Positions 36,249 to 44,523 of a stretch of 64,000 bases of DNA are shown in pieces. Position 1 is the stretch's first letter, and each line of letters begins with the position of its first letter. The DNA is from Hymenobacter duratus (GTDB taxonomy: Bacteria > Bacteroidota > Bacteroidia > Cytophagales > Hymenobacteraceae): positions 868,001 to 932,000 of the forward strand of contig NZ_JACWZZ010000002.1 of the NCBI RefSeq assembly GCF_014698995.1, in the 5' to 3' direction. A program made the translations under genes and the position numbers. The notes beneath the pieces were generated by a model that was not told where the DNA came from, did no database searches, and saw only the letters and a list, made by a program, of their open reading frames with translations.

Positions 36249-37226
36249 TTAAGGGGTAAATACCTTGGTAATATCCGGCCGGCGATAAATAAACTGGATA
36301 GGGCGAGTGGCGTTGTGCGCAGCCAGGAAAGAGTCGCAGACTCGGAAAGCCGCTTCCACCGGGTCTTCGCCCGCCACCGGAACGTAATCCGTGGCGAAGC
36401 GTTCCGGGTCTTGATATTGGTTCCAGCCCATGCGCTCAAACAGCGCCCGTTTGGCGGGCCTGATCGGGCGCTTGGCCGCTTCTACTGTCTCGCGCAGGAC
36501 CGACCCGAGGCTCCGCGGCGGCGGCGTGGGCATGAAGAAGTTATATATCCGGTTGTACTCGCGCGTGCGCTTTTCAACGCTCATGCGGTTGAAGTTGCCG
36601 TTGGGGTTGCTGATGTGCATGCTCAGCACCGCAGTGCACCAAGCAATATTCACGTTGAGGCTGGTGATGCGGTAGATGAACTCTAGGTCCACAAGCACGA
36701 CACCCGTGTAGAAAAAGCCGGTCAGCGGCAGCACGGAGCGCCGAATAAGAAGCGGCAACCCAATCATCCAGAATGGCACCTTGTGGTCCAGCCACCGCTG
36801 ATAATCCTTAGCGGGGTCTTCCTTCACGCGGGCGAAGGTCATGTCTTCTGACTGCAAGGCGGCGTTGTAGCCCATTACCACATCCACTTCCGGGTGTTCG
36901 GTCATGAAATCCACTGCTTGCCGGATGGCCGGGTAATAAAACGCGTCGTCGTCGGTAATGAACTTGATGACTTCCCCGCGGGCCATGAACATGCACTTAT
37001 TAAAGCCGTGGGCCTCCCCTTTGTCGCGCTCCGAAATAAACTGCTGAATCTTGCCCGCTTCGTGGAGCTGCTGCAGATACTCGGGCGTGCCGTCGTTGCT
37101 GCCGCCATCGGCCACCACAATTTCTTCATCAGGCTGACGGGCAGCCACCAACCGTTCCAATACGTGGCGCAGATACGGGAGTTTGTTGTACGTGGTTAGG
37201 ACGTATGAAATGCGGTATTCTGACAT
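36249..37226 (-). CDS. GT2 family glycosyltransferase, paralogue A
   Basis: 325 residues from ATG 37226. GT-A core: ISYVLTTYNKLPYLRHVLER, EEIVVADGGSNDGTPEYL, and the triple-Asp motif in KFITDDDAFYYPAIRQ. The N-terminal two thirds match the gene at 39889 almost word for word (ERDKGEAHGFNKCM, WMIGLPLLIRR, YRITSLNVN), while the C-terminal third diverges. The two are recent duplicates that may transfer to different acceptors. It lies 77 bp downstream of the GT61 gene. Confidence 0.88.
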   Translation of the reverse strand: MSEYRISYVLTTYNKLPYLRHVLERLVAARQPDEEIVVADGGSNDGTPEYLQQLHEAGKIQQFISERDKGEAHGFNKCMFMARGEVIKFITDDDAFYYPAIRQAVDFMTEHPEVDVVMGYNAALQSEDMTFARVKEDPAKDYQRWLDHKVPFWMIGLPLLIRRSVLPLTGFFYTGVVLVDLEFIYRITSLNVNIAWCTAVLSMHISNPNGNFNRMSVEKRTREYNRIYNFFMPTPPPRSLGSVLRETVEAAKRPIRPAKRALFERMGWNQYQDPERFATDYVPVAGEDPVEAAFRVCDSFLAAHNATRPIQFIYRRPDITKVFTP

Positions 37227-37303
37227 AAGGCAGGTGGGCACGGGGTAAAAGCTGAACGAAAAGACGGTCCGTAGTCTTATGCGCCATTAAGGCAGACCGG
37301 CTG

Positions 37304-38455
37304 CTAGGCGACTCCGCACACCTCACTGACCACTTGCTCCACGAGAACAGGGTCAACGGTTATGTCGGCGTAGTTGTGCTCCACGTTGAGTGGGGAGCCC
37401 AGCTTGGAAGGTATCAAGGCATACTGCACCCCAATGCTACTGGCCATGGAGAGGTAGCTGGGGTTGATGTAAGTTTCACTCAGCATTTCAACCGCATACG
37501 TTCCCGGGGTCATGAACAGTACATTGGTCATGTTAGCCCCATGTATGCCGATGAAAACAGCTGCTTCGTACATAGTGCGCACCTGTTCGGCAAAGCTCAT
37601 TTCTTCGAAATACACGGTTTCAAAGCTGTATCGCTCCAATACCTGCAAAACCGCTGGCTCATTGGTGAGGTGGCGCCACTGCTGCCGGTTGCGGGAAACG
37701 TAAATCCGGCGTGTTGCTTTTTTCTCCGGCCGCAAATCGTTGCTGAAATGCTGCATTACGGCCTCGCGCACTTCCCGCACCAGCGAGGGCACCATGTAGC
37801 CGTGGCGGCCCGGCCGCACGGGCATCCACAGGTCCGAGACATGGACCAGTTCGCCCGGTGCAATGGTATAGGTACGCTGAAAGCCCAGTGCCCGCACCGT
37901 ATGCATGATATACTCCGGGGGCGTAGGCCCGGGCAGCAGCACTACGCAGTCTGGCTGCAGCTTGCGCAGAAGCGCTAGACGCGGTAGGACCTCAGCTATC
38001 CAATGAAAATAATTTCCCGACCAACTGTCGAAAGCCAGGCCTACCGGCCCCGTAGCCAGTTCCGGTACTGGCCGCTGCTTGAACTGGCGCAGCAGGAAAA
38101 GACCGGCAAACTCCAGCTCCATATGAGGCTGCGGCAGGCTGGGCACAAACACTCGGGTGTGCTTGACCACCGTACCGTGCCAGGCAACGTTGACGTTGCG
38201 CAGCCGGTAGATAGCTTGCCGGAAGTTGGGCCTTACCTCGTCAAACACCTCTTGGTAGGTACGGGTAAATTCGGCAGGAACCATTGCCGTATTCACGGGA
38301 GCCGGGCACACGGCATCCGCTGGAACGGGCGCTATTTCGTGTATCTCAGCCGGCAATGGGCTGCTCACAGACTGCCCTAGCCTGCCTAAGAAACGGTCGA
38401 CAACCCGCTTAGCCCGCTGGTATGCGCTGGGACGAGGGCGAGGGGGAGTAGCCAT
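37304..38455 (-). CDS. GT61 family glycosyltransferase (DUF563)
   Basis: 383 residues. The family markers are VGLAFDSWSGNYFHWIAEVLPRLALL near 138-163, RRIYVSRNRQQWRHLTNE near 247-264, and the C-terminal IGIHGANMTNVLFMTPG near 303-319. GT61 includes xylosyl- and arabinofuranosyl-transferases in plants and animals (for example beta-1,2-xylosyltransferase), which is suggestive because this locus can make UDP-xylose (ugd, uxs); the link is an inference. The start is 21 bp from the end of the gmd terminator, so it must be read through from gmd or have its own promoter nearby. Confidence 0.85.
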   Translation of the reverse strand: MATPPRPRPSAYQRAKRVVDRFLGRLGQSVSSPLPAEIHEIAPVPADAVCPAPVNTAMVPAEFTRTYQEVFDEVRPNFRQAIYRLRNVNVAWHGTVVKHTRVFVPSLPQPHMELEFAGLFLLRQFKQRPVPELATGPVGLAFDSWSGNYFHWIAEVLPRLALLRKLQPDCVVLLPGPTPPEYIMHTVRALGFQRTYTIAPGELVHVSDLWMPVRPGRHGYMVPSLVREVREAVMQHFSNDLRPEKKATRRIYVSRNRQQWRHLTNEPAVLQVLERYSFETVYFEEMSFAEQVRTMYEAAVFIGIHGANMTNVLFMTPGTYAVEMLSETYINPSYLSMASSIGVQYALIPSKLGSPLNVEHNYADITVDPVLVEQVVSEVCGVA

Positions 38456-38466
38456 GGCACACGATG

Positions 38467-38506
38467 TAAAAAATTATCCGCGTCCGGCGACTCGCCGGAC
38501 GCGGAT
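38467..38506 (-). terminator. Strong intrinsic terminator after gmd
   Basis: Perfect 14-bp GC-rich stem (38476-38489 with 38493-38506) with a 3-nt loop, followed on the minus strand by AATTTTTTAC. It lies 45 bp past the gmd stop. Confidence 0.92.
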
Positions 38507-38550
38507 GTCTGAAAGAAATGCAGCAACAGCAGCAAGCATTATCCGTCAGG

Positions 38551-39663
38551 CTACTCGTGGTAGTTGAAGATTTTGTGGCCGCCCTGTTTGAGGTATGCGT
38601 CGCGCTTGAACAGGTGCAAATCTGCCTGCATCATGTCTTTCACCAGTGCTGGCAGGTCGTAGGTAGGCGTCCAGCCCAGCTTTTGCTGCGACTTAGTTGG
38701 GTCACCGATCAGCAATTCTACTTCCGTCGGCCGGAAATACTGCGCATCCACTTCCACTACCACAGTGCCTTCCGGTACTTGGTATTCCGGGTTGGTGCAA
38801 CGCACAACGCGGGCTTTTTCCTCAGCGCCTTCGCCTTCAAAAGCCAGCTCGATGCCAACCTCCTCAAACGACATTTTCACGAAGTCACGGACAGTGGTTG
38901 TAACACCAGTTGCAATAACGAAGTCCTCCGGCTCGTCCTGCTGCAGGATGCGCCACATAGCATCCACGTAGTCCTTGGCATGGCCCCAGTCGCGCTTGGC
39001 GTCCAGGTTGCCGAGGTAGATTTTCTGCTGCAGGCCCATGGCTATACGCGCCGTGCCACGCGTGATTTTTCGAGTCACAAACGTTTCGCCCCGGAGCGGG
39101 CTTTCGTGATTGAACAGGATACCGTTGCAGGCAAACATGCCGTAGGCTTCACGGTAGTTCACCGTAATCCAGTAGCCGTAGAGCTTGGCCACGGCGTAGG
39201 GTGAGCGGGGGTAGAAAGGCGTAGTTTCCGACTGCGGCACGGCCTGCACCAAACCATAGAGTTCTGAAGTGCTGGCCTGGTAGATGCGCGTTTTCTTGGT
39301 AAGGCCCAGAATCCTGACGGCTTCCAGAATGCGGAGCGTCCCGATGCCGTCGGCGTTTGCCGTATATTCCGGTGTGTCGAAAGAAACCTTTACGTGTGAC
39401 ATGGCCCCCAGATTGTAAATCTCGTCGGGCTGTACTTCCTGAATGATGCGGATCAGGTTGGTGGAATCTGACAAGTCGCCGTAGTGCAGCTTAAAACGCA
39501 CGTTTTTCTCATGCGGATCCTGGTACAGGTGGTCGATACGGTCGGTATTGAACAGCGAAGAGCGGCGCTTGATGCCGTGCACCATGTAGCCTTTTTCCAG
39601 CAATAGTTCAGCGAGGTAGGCACCGTCCTGCCCGGTAATACCAGTCACTAAGGCTACTTTCAT
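38551..39663 (-). CDS. gmd: GDP-mannose 4,6-dehydratase
   Basis: 370 residues from ATG 39663. An extended SDR that dehydrates GDP-D-mannose to GDP-4-keto-6-deoxymannose, feeding GDP-L-fucose (fcl at 45656) and possibly a GDP-4-amino sugar. NADP-binding [11 protein letters not shown] at 7-17; active-site STSELYG at 131-137 with Tyr156 and Lys160 in [10 protein letters not shown]; the [14 protein letters not shown] loop is typical of Gmd. The frame extends upstream to 39738 but the family start is at 39663. It has its own promoter (TTG-N20-TACTTTTG) and strong terminator, so it is an independent unit inside the locus. Confidence 0.96.
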   Translation of the reverse strand: MKVALVTGITGQDGAYLAELLLEKGYMVHGIKRRSSLFNTDRIDHLYQDPHEKNVRFKLHYGDLSDSTNLIRIIQEVQPDEIYNLGAMSHVKVSFDTPEYTANADGIGTLRILEAVRILGLTKKTRIYQASTSELYGLVQAVPQSETTPFYPRSPYAVAKLYGYWITVNYREAYGMFACNGILFNHESPLRGETFVTRKITRGTARIAMGLQQKIYLGNLDAKRDWGHAKDYVDAMWRILQQDEPEDFVIATGVTTTVRDFVKMSFEEVGIELAFEGEGAEEKARVVRCTNPEYQVPEGTVVVEVDAQYFRPTEVELLIGDPTKSQQKLGWTPTYDLPALVKDMMQADLHLFKRDAYLKQGGHKIFNYHE

Positions 39664-39745
39664 ATGCGAAGTTGTTGAGGTAGATGTTTTTAGAAGAGCT
39701 ATGTTGAAGGTCACCCGTACGACAGCATTTGTTTGCACGAAGTCG

Positions 39746-39776
39746 CAAAAGTACGCACTGCTGATTTGGCAAACAA
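39746..39776 (-). promoter_or_regulatory. Bacteroidota promoter for gmd (-33 TTG, -7 TACTTTTG)
   Basis: On the minus strand TTG (39776-39774), a 20-nt spacer and TACTTTTG (39753-39746) match the Bacteroidota consensus at both boxes. A leader of about 75 nt to the gmd ATG would result. Confidence 0.75.
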
Positions 39777-39888
39777 TTTCTTACTTGAACAAATCCGGTA
39801 GCGGGCGGTTTGAAGCCGCTCTATCTGACTACTCCGTCAGCAGGCAAGTTCTAGGCATGGTTCGGGCGCTGGTAGAGGCACGTAGCGA

Positions 39889-40896
39889 CTATAGCACCTT
39901 GGTTACTTCCGAGCTACGGGCCAGAAATTTCGTAGGGTGGTGGGCGTTATAGGAAGCCATGAAGCCATCAGCCACCTCAAATGCCCGGCCGATGGCCTCT
40001 TCGGGTGCAGTGCCAGGTGCTAAGGCGGGCCCGGTGTACCCAGTTGGCAGGGCTTTGTTGCCTTGGTATTGCTCCCGGTTCAGCACATCAAATACTTTAC
40101 GCTTGACAGGGCGTAGCGGTGCTTTCAGCATTTCGCTCCAGCCTGACTTGTAGCGCACAAAGTCGCGGAAGCTGTTGCTGATGGTTTTATCATAGTAGAA
40201 GCGCATCCGGTCTGCTTCCAAGTCGCTAGCGCTTCGGCCTTTTCCCTGGTTCATAACCCGGAAATTGCTCTGCGGATTCTCGATGCGGGTGCTGAGCATG
40301 GCGGTGCTCCAGGCCAGGTTCACATTCAGGCTGGTGATGCGGTAGGTAAATTCCGTATCGACCTGTACAACTCCCGTGTGGAATAGCCCCGTCAGGGCCA
40401 GCGAGGTGCGCCGGATTAGCAGCGGCAGGCCAATCATCCAGACAACTTCTTTGTGTTCCAGCCAACGGCGAAAGTTGTCGGCCACGTCGTCGTAAAGCGT
40501 AGCCTGGCCCAGGTTTTCCAGGTGAATAAGGCCGGTGTTGCCCGACAGTACATCTACTTCCGGGTGAGTCAGCATAAACTGCTTGGCTTCGCGGATGGCC
40601 GGGTAGCAGAAGGCATCGTCATCGGTGATGAGTTTGATTAGTTCTCCGCGGGCCATCAGCATGCACTTGTTAAAACCGTGAGCCTCCCCTTTGTCGCGCT
40701 CCGAAACGAACTGCTGAATCAAACCCGCTTCGTGGAGTTGACGCAGATATTCGGGCGTACCGTCCTTACTGCCGCCGTCGGCCACCACAATTTCCTCGTC
40801 GGGTTGGCGGGCAGCTATCAGCCGCTCCAGCACCTGCTTAAGGTAAGGAAGCTTATTGTAAGTCGTCAGGACGTAGGACAGCGCGTAATCAGCCAT
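39889..40896 (-). CDS. GT2 family glycosyltransferase, paralogue B
   Basis: 335 residues from ATG 40896. GT-A core with LSYVLTTYNKLPYLKQVLER, EEIVVADGGSKDGTPEYL and KLITDDDAFCYPAIRE. Highly similar to the gene at 36249 through about residue 210, then different: an extra charged segment (MNQGKGRSASDLEADRMRFYY) replaces the shorter stretch of paralogue A. Probably arose by duplication within the locus. Separated from the upstream acyltransferase by a terminator, so it may be expressed by read-through or have an unseen promoter. Confidence 0.88.
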   Translation of the reverse strand: MADYALSYVLTTYNKLPYLKQVLERLIAARQPDEEIVVADGGSKDGTPEYLRQLHEAGLIQQFVSERDKGEAHGFNKCMLMARGELIKLITDDDAFCYPAIREAKQFMLTHPEVDVLSGNTGLIHLENLGQATLYDDVADNFRRWLEHKEVVWMIGLPLLIRRTSLALTGLFHTGVVQVDTEFTYRITSLNVNLAWSTAMLSTRIENPQSNFRVMNQGKGRSASDLEADRMRFYYDKTISNSFRDFVRYKSGWSEMLKAPLRPVKRKVFDVLNREQYQGNKALPTGYTGPALAPGTAPEEAIGRAFEVADGFMASYNAHHPTKFLARSSEVTKVL

Positions 40897-40913
40897 GGTA
40901 CTCGGGATTGAAA

Positions 40914-40949
40914 ACAAAAAAACGCCCGGCTGGGCTCTTCCAGACCGGG
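40914..40949 (-). terminator. Intrinsic terminator after the acyltransferase at 40956
   Basis: Stem 40926-40933 with 40940-40949 (one-base bulge, 6-nt loop), followed on the minus strand by GTTTTTTTG. It lies a few bases past the acyltransferase stop and just before the GT2 start. Confidence 0.8.
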
Positions 40950-40955
40950 TAGCAA

Positions 40956-41528
40956 CTAGTAACCCAGCTTTTTCGCGTACTCCAGCATTTTCTCGCGGGG
41001 TCGTATCTTAATCGGGCGGGCGGGCACGCCCACGTACACCGTCCAGGGCTCCGTATCCTTGGTGACCAGCGAGCAGGCTCCTACCACGCTGCCTTCGCCA
41101 ATGGTCACGTTAGGCATAATCACCACATTGGTGCCGATACCCGAAAACCGGGCACACCGAATTATGCCAAATTCCACCGTATCCCGGTATTCTTCCGGCG
41201 CCGTTACGCTGGTAAAGCCCTCCCCCATGAACTGGTCGGAGCCGCAGATCAGGCGGCTGCCGGCGGCAATGGTCACGAAATCCTCGACAATCAGAGTGCT
41301 CTGGGCACCACCGATAATGGTGAGATAGGGCGAAAGGTGCGTGTAGTCGCCTATCTGGGCGGCAGTGGTCAGGTACACTCCCGAGTCAATGGCGACGTGG
41401 CTCCCGACCGTGACCAAGTGCGGGCGCCGTATTTCTACGCTGCTGCTGATGAATACATCTTCGCCGCAGCTCTTCAGAAGCGAAGTGTCGTATTGTCCGG
41501 ATTTCAACGGGGTGTACTGATCAGCCAT
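40956..41528 (-). CDS. Hexapeptide-repeat acyltransferase, paralogue 1
   Basis: 190 residues forming a left-handed beta-helix: VFISSSVEIRRPHLVTVGSH and VAIDSGVYLTTAAQIGDYTHL start the coils, and GIGTNVVIMPNVTIGEGSVVGACSLVTKD closes them. The C-terminal tail KIRPREKMLEYAKKLGY is family-like for sugar O-/N-acetyltransferases (maltose/xenobiotic acetyltransferase group). It acetylates a sugar nucleotide or a hydroxyl of the repeat unit. Near-identical in its 3' half to the gene at 41806. Between them is a long hairpin. Confidence 0.85.
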   Translation of the reverse strand: MADQYTPLKSGQYDTSLLKSCGEDVFISSSVEIRRPHLVTVGSHVAIDSGVYLTTAAQIGDYTHLSPYLTIIGGAQSTLIVEDFVTIAAGSRLICGSDQFMGEGFTSVTAPEEYRDTVEFGIIRCARFSGIGTNVVIMPNVTIGEGSVVGACSLVTKDTEPWTVYVGVPARPIKIRPREKMLEYAKKLGY

Positions 41529-41571
41529 TTGGCAGTTACTAAGGGCAAAAAGAAAGGCAACAATTACTTTG

Positions 41572-41633
41572 AGAAGCAGGCGCGTTATCTGGCGGGAAAC
41601 TCGGTGCTGCTACCAGACAACGCGCCTGCTTCT
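41572..41633. repeat. Long inverted repeat between the two acyltransferase genes
   Basis: Arms 41572-41592 and 41613-41633 form a 21-bp stem with one mismatch and a 20-nt loop. No T-run follows, so it may be an attenuator, an mRNA 3' protector or a remnant of the duplication. The rest of the 277-bp gap shows no gene. Confidence 0.7.
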
Positions 41634-41805
41634 TCTCCTGCCGCTGCTTCATTTCAAGATGGAGCGAAACAGCTTTATGCCAACTCGCCACACCATATCC
41701 TGTCCATCATGCCGCAGACCACCGCGCTTTCCATTTGGGCGGCATTCCTATCTGAGTGGTGCCCGAAATAGGGAGGACTTACGGGGTTCTGGCTACTACG
41801 TAAGA

Positions 41806-42375
41806 CTAGTAGCCCAGTTTCTTGGCGTACTCAATCATGTTTTCGCGGGGCCGCACCTTAACCGGGCGAGCGGGCACGCCCACATACACCGTCCAAGGCT
41901 CCGTATCCTTGGTGACCAGTGAGCAGGCTCCCACTACGCTGCCTTCGCCAAGCGTAACGCCGGGCATAACCACCACATTGGTGCCGATGCTGGCAAACTT
42001 CTCGAACGTGACCGGCGCAAACGTGATGATGTCGTGGTACTCCTCCGGTACGGTCGGGCCAACCAACCCGTGGCCCATGTGCGCGTCACTGCCACAGATA
42101 ACCCGGCATCCGGCCGCCATGGAAGAAAAATGCGCCATTGACACCAGGCCCTGGGCTCCGCCTATAATTGTGCTGTAAGGTGCTATGTGAATATAGTCGC
42201 CGATGGAAGCAGCAGTTGTCAAGTAAAAGCCTGTGTCGATGGCAACATGGCTTCCGACCGATACCAGAGCCGGGCGCCTGATTTCCACGTTCGCGCTGAT
42301 GAATACATCATCCCCGCAGTTTTTCAGCAACGTTTTATCGTATTGCGCCGAACCTACTTCTGATGTCGCTGCCAT
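41806..42375 (-). CDS. Hexapeptide-repeat acyltransferase, paralogue 2
   Basis: 189 residues, same fold and length as the gene at 40956: VFISANVEIRRPALVSVGSH, YLTTAASIGDYIHIAPYSTIIGG and GEGSVVGACSLVTKD. The central coil differs (AHFSSMAAGCRVICGSDAHMG), which is where substrate specificity usually lies. A duplication followed by divergence of the substrate site is the simplest reading. It is 11 bp downstream of the atypical SDR gene, so the two are co-expressed. Confidence 0.85.
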   Translation of the reverse strand: MAATSEVGSAQYDKTLLKNCGDDVFISANVEIRRPALVSVGSHVAIDTGFYLTTAASIGDYIHIAPYSTIIGGAQGLVSMAHFSSMAAGCRVICGSDAHMGHGLVGPTVPEEYHDIITFAPVTFEKFASIGTNVVVMPGVTLGEGSVVGACSLVTKDTEPWTVYVGVPARPVKVRPRENMIEYAKKLGY

Positions 42376-42386
42376 TCTTAGAGGAG

Positions 42387-43331
42387 TTAGTACGGGAATA
42401 CGGATTCGTAGTAAGCAATGGTATTGGCAATGCCTTGCTCGAAATCGGTGAATTTAAAATCGGGAAACACCCGCCGGAAGCGGGTGTCGTCCATCACCTT
42501 CTTAGGCGCACCGTCGGGCTTGCTGTGGTCCCACACGACCTTGCCCTGATAGTCAAATTTCGACTGAATAATGTCTACCAGCTCCTTCACGCTCAAGCCA
42601 TCGTTCTGAGCCACATTCAGCGGTTGCTCTAGCCCGGCCCGGTCGGGTATCAGCATAATTTCCCACAGCAAGCGGGCAAAGTCGCGGGCATAGAGCCATT
42701 CTCGTACGGCAACACCCGTACCCCAGATGGGCAGCTCGGTCTGCTTTATCTTTTCGGCTTTCACGAATTTCGACACCAGCGCATTCAGCGCGTGCGCCTT
42801 GTTAGGGTCGGTAGAATCATACGGCCCGTACATGTTCGGGGTCAGCAGGTTTATGCTACGGACGGCGTACTGCATTTGAAAGCTCTCGGCTACCGTCCAG
42901 AGCAGACGGCGGGTGGAGCCATAGGCCAGCACTGAGCGGTGAATGTGCCCATTCCACCACTCGTCCTCGCGGTAGGATTCGGCAGCGCCCGGATAGGCAC
43001 AGTTTGCCAGCGGGTTGATGACAATTGCCTGTGGGCAGGCCGCTGCCACGGCTTCGTACATGCCCATTATCATGCGGGTGTTGTCAGCAATAACCGTCGC
43101 GGCCTGTTCGGTCACGTAGTTCAGGCTCCCCACGTGGGCCGCACAGTTCACAACAAACCGCGGCCGGTGCTGTGCCAGAAATTCCGTTACCTGCTTAGTG
43201 TCGCGCAGGTCGAGGCCGGTGCTCCGCGAAGCTTGTACCGGCTCCACTCCGTTTTCACGCAGCACTTCTACCACGTTGCTACCCACGAAGCCATTGGCTC
43301 CAAATACAACTACTTTCATCTTGCCTGTCAT
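42387..43331 (-). CDS. Atypical NAD-dependent epimerase/dehydratase (GDP-fucose synthase-like SDR)
   Basis: 314 residues from ATG 43331 (a second ATG at 43319 would remove four residues). Rossmann motif GANGFVGSN at 11-19, and a layout parallel to GDP-L-fucose synthase: AAHVGS, NCAYPGAAESYRED, PNMYGPYDS. The catalytic residues differ: where fucose synthase has Ser-Ser-Cys, this has Ala109-Asn110-Cys111, and the Tyr-x3-Lys pair is Tyr137-x3-Arg141 (AYGSTRR). It may be a sugar-nucleotide reductase or epimerase with altered chemistry, or inactive. It starts 1 bp after the stop of the DegT aminotransferase and precedes an acyltransferase, so the three probably form one amino-sugar pathway. Confidence 0.8.
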   Translation of the reverse strand: MTGKMKVVVFGANGFVGSNVVEVLRENGVEPVQASRSTGLDLRDTKQVTEFLAQHRPRFVVNCAAHVGSLNYVTEQAATVIADNTRMIMGMYEAVAAACPQAIVINPLANCAYPGAAESYREDEWWNGHIHRSVLAYGSTRRLLWTVAESFQMQYAVRSINLLTPNMYGPYDSTDPNKAHALNALVSKFVKAEKIKQTELPIWGTGVAVREWLYARDFARLLWEIMLIPDRAGLEQPLNVAQNDGLSVKELVDIIQSKFDYQGKVVWDHSKPDGAPKKVMDDTRFRRVFPDFKFTDFEQGIANTIAYYESVFPY

Positions 43332-43332
43332 C

Positions 43333-44457
43333 TTACCAGCCCTTCTTGATTGTGTTGATGATGTATTCTACCTGCTCGGGCGTGAGGGCATCGTGCAGCG
43401 GTACGTGAATCTGGGTTTCGTCGAAGCGACGTTGGTTCACCAGCTCTTCGCGCTTGCCCCCAAAGAGCGTGTTTTTGTCGATGCCGTCGTGAATGACCGA
43501 GCTGGCAATTCCGGCTGCTTTCAGGGCGCGGATAAACTCCAGCCGGTTGTCGACGTGAAAGCCAAATAGCCAGTGGGCGCTTTCCCGGTCGTTTTGGTGG
43601 TTGAAGAGCGTGACACCGGCCACTCCCCACAGGCCCTCCTCGTACTGGCGCACCAGCTGCCGGCGGAAGCGCATGCGCTCCTGAAACTCTTCGAGGTTAG
43701 CAAGGCCCAGGGCAGCGGCATAGTCGCTCATATGGTACTTATAGCCTACGTCGGTCAGGTCATATACCCGCTCGCCAATTTCGGAAACCGGGGAATGCGC
43801 CCGGTCAATTCCGAACCAGCGCCGACGGAATATCTGCTGTGCCACGGCCGGGTCGGTGCAGCACAAGGCCCCCCCGTCGCCAGTGGTCAGGTGCTTAATG
43901 GCCTGAAAAGAGAAGCAGGTATAATCGGAGATGGACCCAATAGCGCGCCCCTTGTACGTAGCTCCTGGTGCGTGGGCTGCGTCCTCAATCACAACCAAGT
44001 TGTGCTTGCGGGCCAGGGCATGAATTTCGTCCAGGTCGCAGGGGTAGCCGCCCCAATGAACGGCCATAATGGCTTTGGTACGACTGGTGATTTTGCCTTC
44101 AATAGAAGCCGGATCGATGTTGCCGTTATCGTACTGGATATCGGCAAACACAGGCACGCCGCCCTCCTGCACAATGGCAATGGCTGAAGCAATAAAGGTC
44201 TGAGGGGCCAGAATAACCTCGTCGCCGGGGCCAATGCCAGCTACCGCCATGGCCAAGTGCAGGGCACTGGTGCCGCTGTTGAGCGCGGCCGGATGAGCCA
44301 TGCCCAGCTCCGAAGCCAGCCGGGCTTCAAACTCTCTTACTAGCTTGCCTTCGCTCAGAAAGGTGGTGGTCAGCACTTCCGCCACCCGAGCCTGAGCCGA
44401 AGGATGCACAAACGTGTTGAAGATTGGAATAGCAGCTGCGAAAGTGGGAGTGGCCAT
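43333..44457 (-). CDS. DegT/DnrJ/EryC1 aminotransferase (perosamine-synthase-like)
   Basis: 374 residues from ATG 44457. PLP-dependent sugar aminotransferase with Lys188 in FSFQAIKHLTTGDGG as the Schiff-base lysine, NSGTSALHLAM near 60-70 and IEDAAHAPGA near 158-166. The IKHLTTGDGG form is typical of GDP-perosamine synthases and related C4 aminotransferases, which act on GDP-4-keto-6-deoxymannose, the product of gmd in this locus. A GDP-perosamine-like product acetylated by the downstream acyltransferases is a plausible inference. The frame extends 13 codons upstream to 44496. Coupled by a 1-bp gap to the atypical SDR. Confidence 0.87.
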   Translation of the reverse strand: MATPTFAAAIPIFNTFVHPSAQARVAEVLTTTFLSEGKLVREFEARLASELGMAHPAALNSGTSALHLAMAVAGIGPGDEVILAPQTFIASAIAIVQEGGVPVFADIQYDNGNIDPASIEGKITSRTKAIMAVHWGGYPCDLDEIHALARKHNLVVIEDAAHAPGATYKGRAIGSISDYTCFSFQAIKHLTTGDGGALCCTDPAVAQQIFRRRWFGIDRAHSPVSEIGERVYDLTDVGYKYHMSDYAAALGLANLEEFQERMRFRRQLVRQYEEGLWGVAGVTLFNHQNDRESAHWLFGFHVDNRLEFIRALKAAGIASSVIHDGIDKNTLFGGKREELVNQRRFDETQIHVPLHDALTPEQVEYIINTIKKGW

Positions 44458-44523
44458 GTGAGAAAAGGCAAAAAAAGAAAAGTCAGTCAGGAGCAAAGAA
44501 ACAATGCTGCCTCCCTTACGAAC

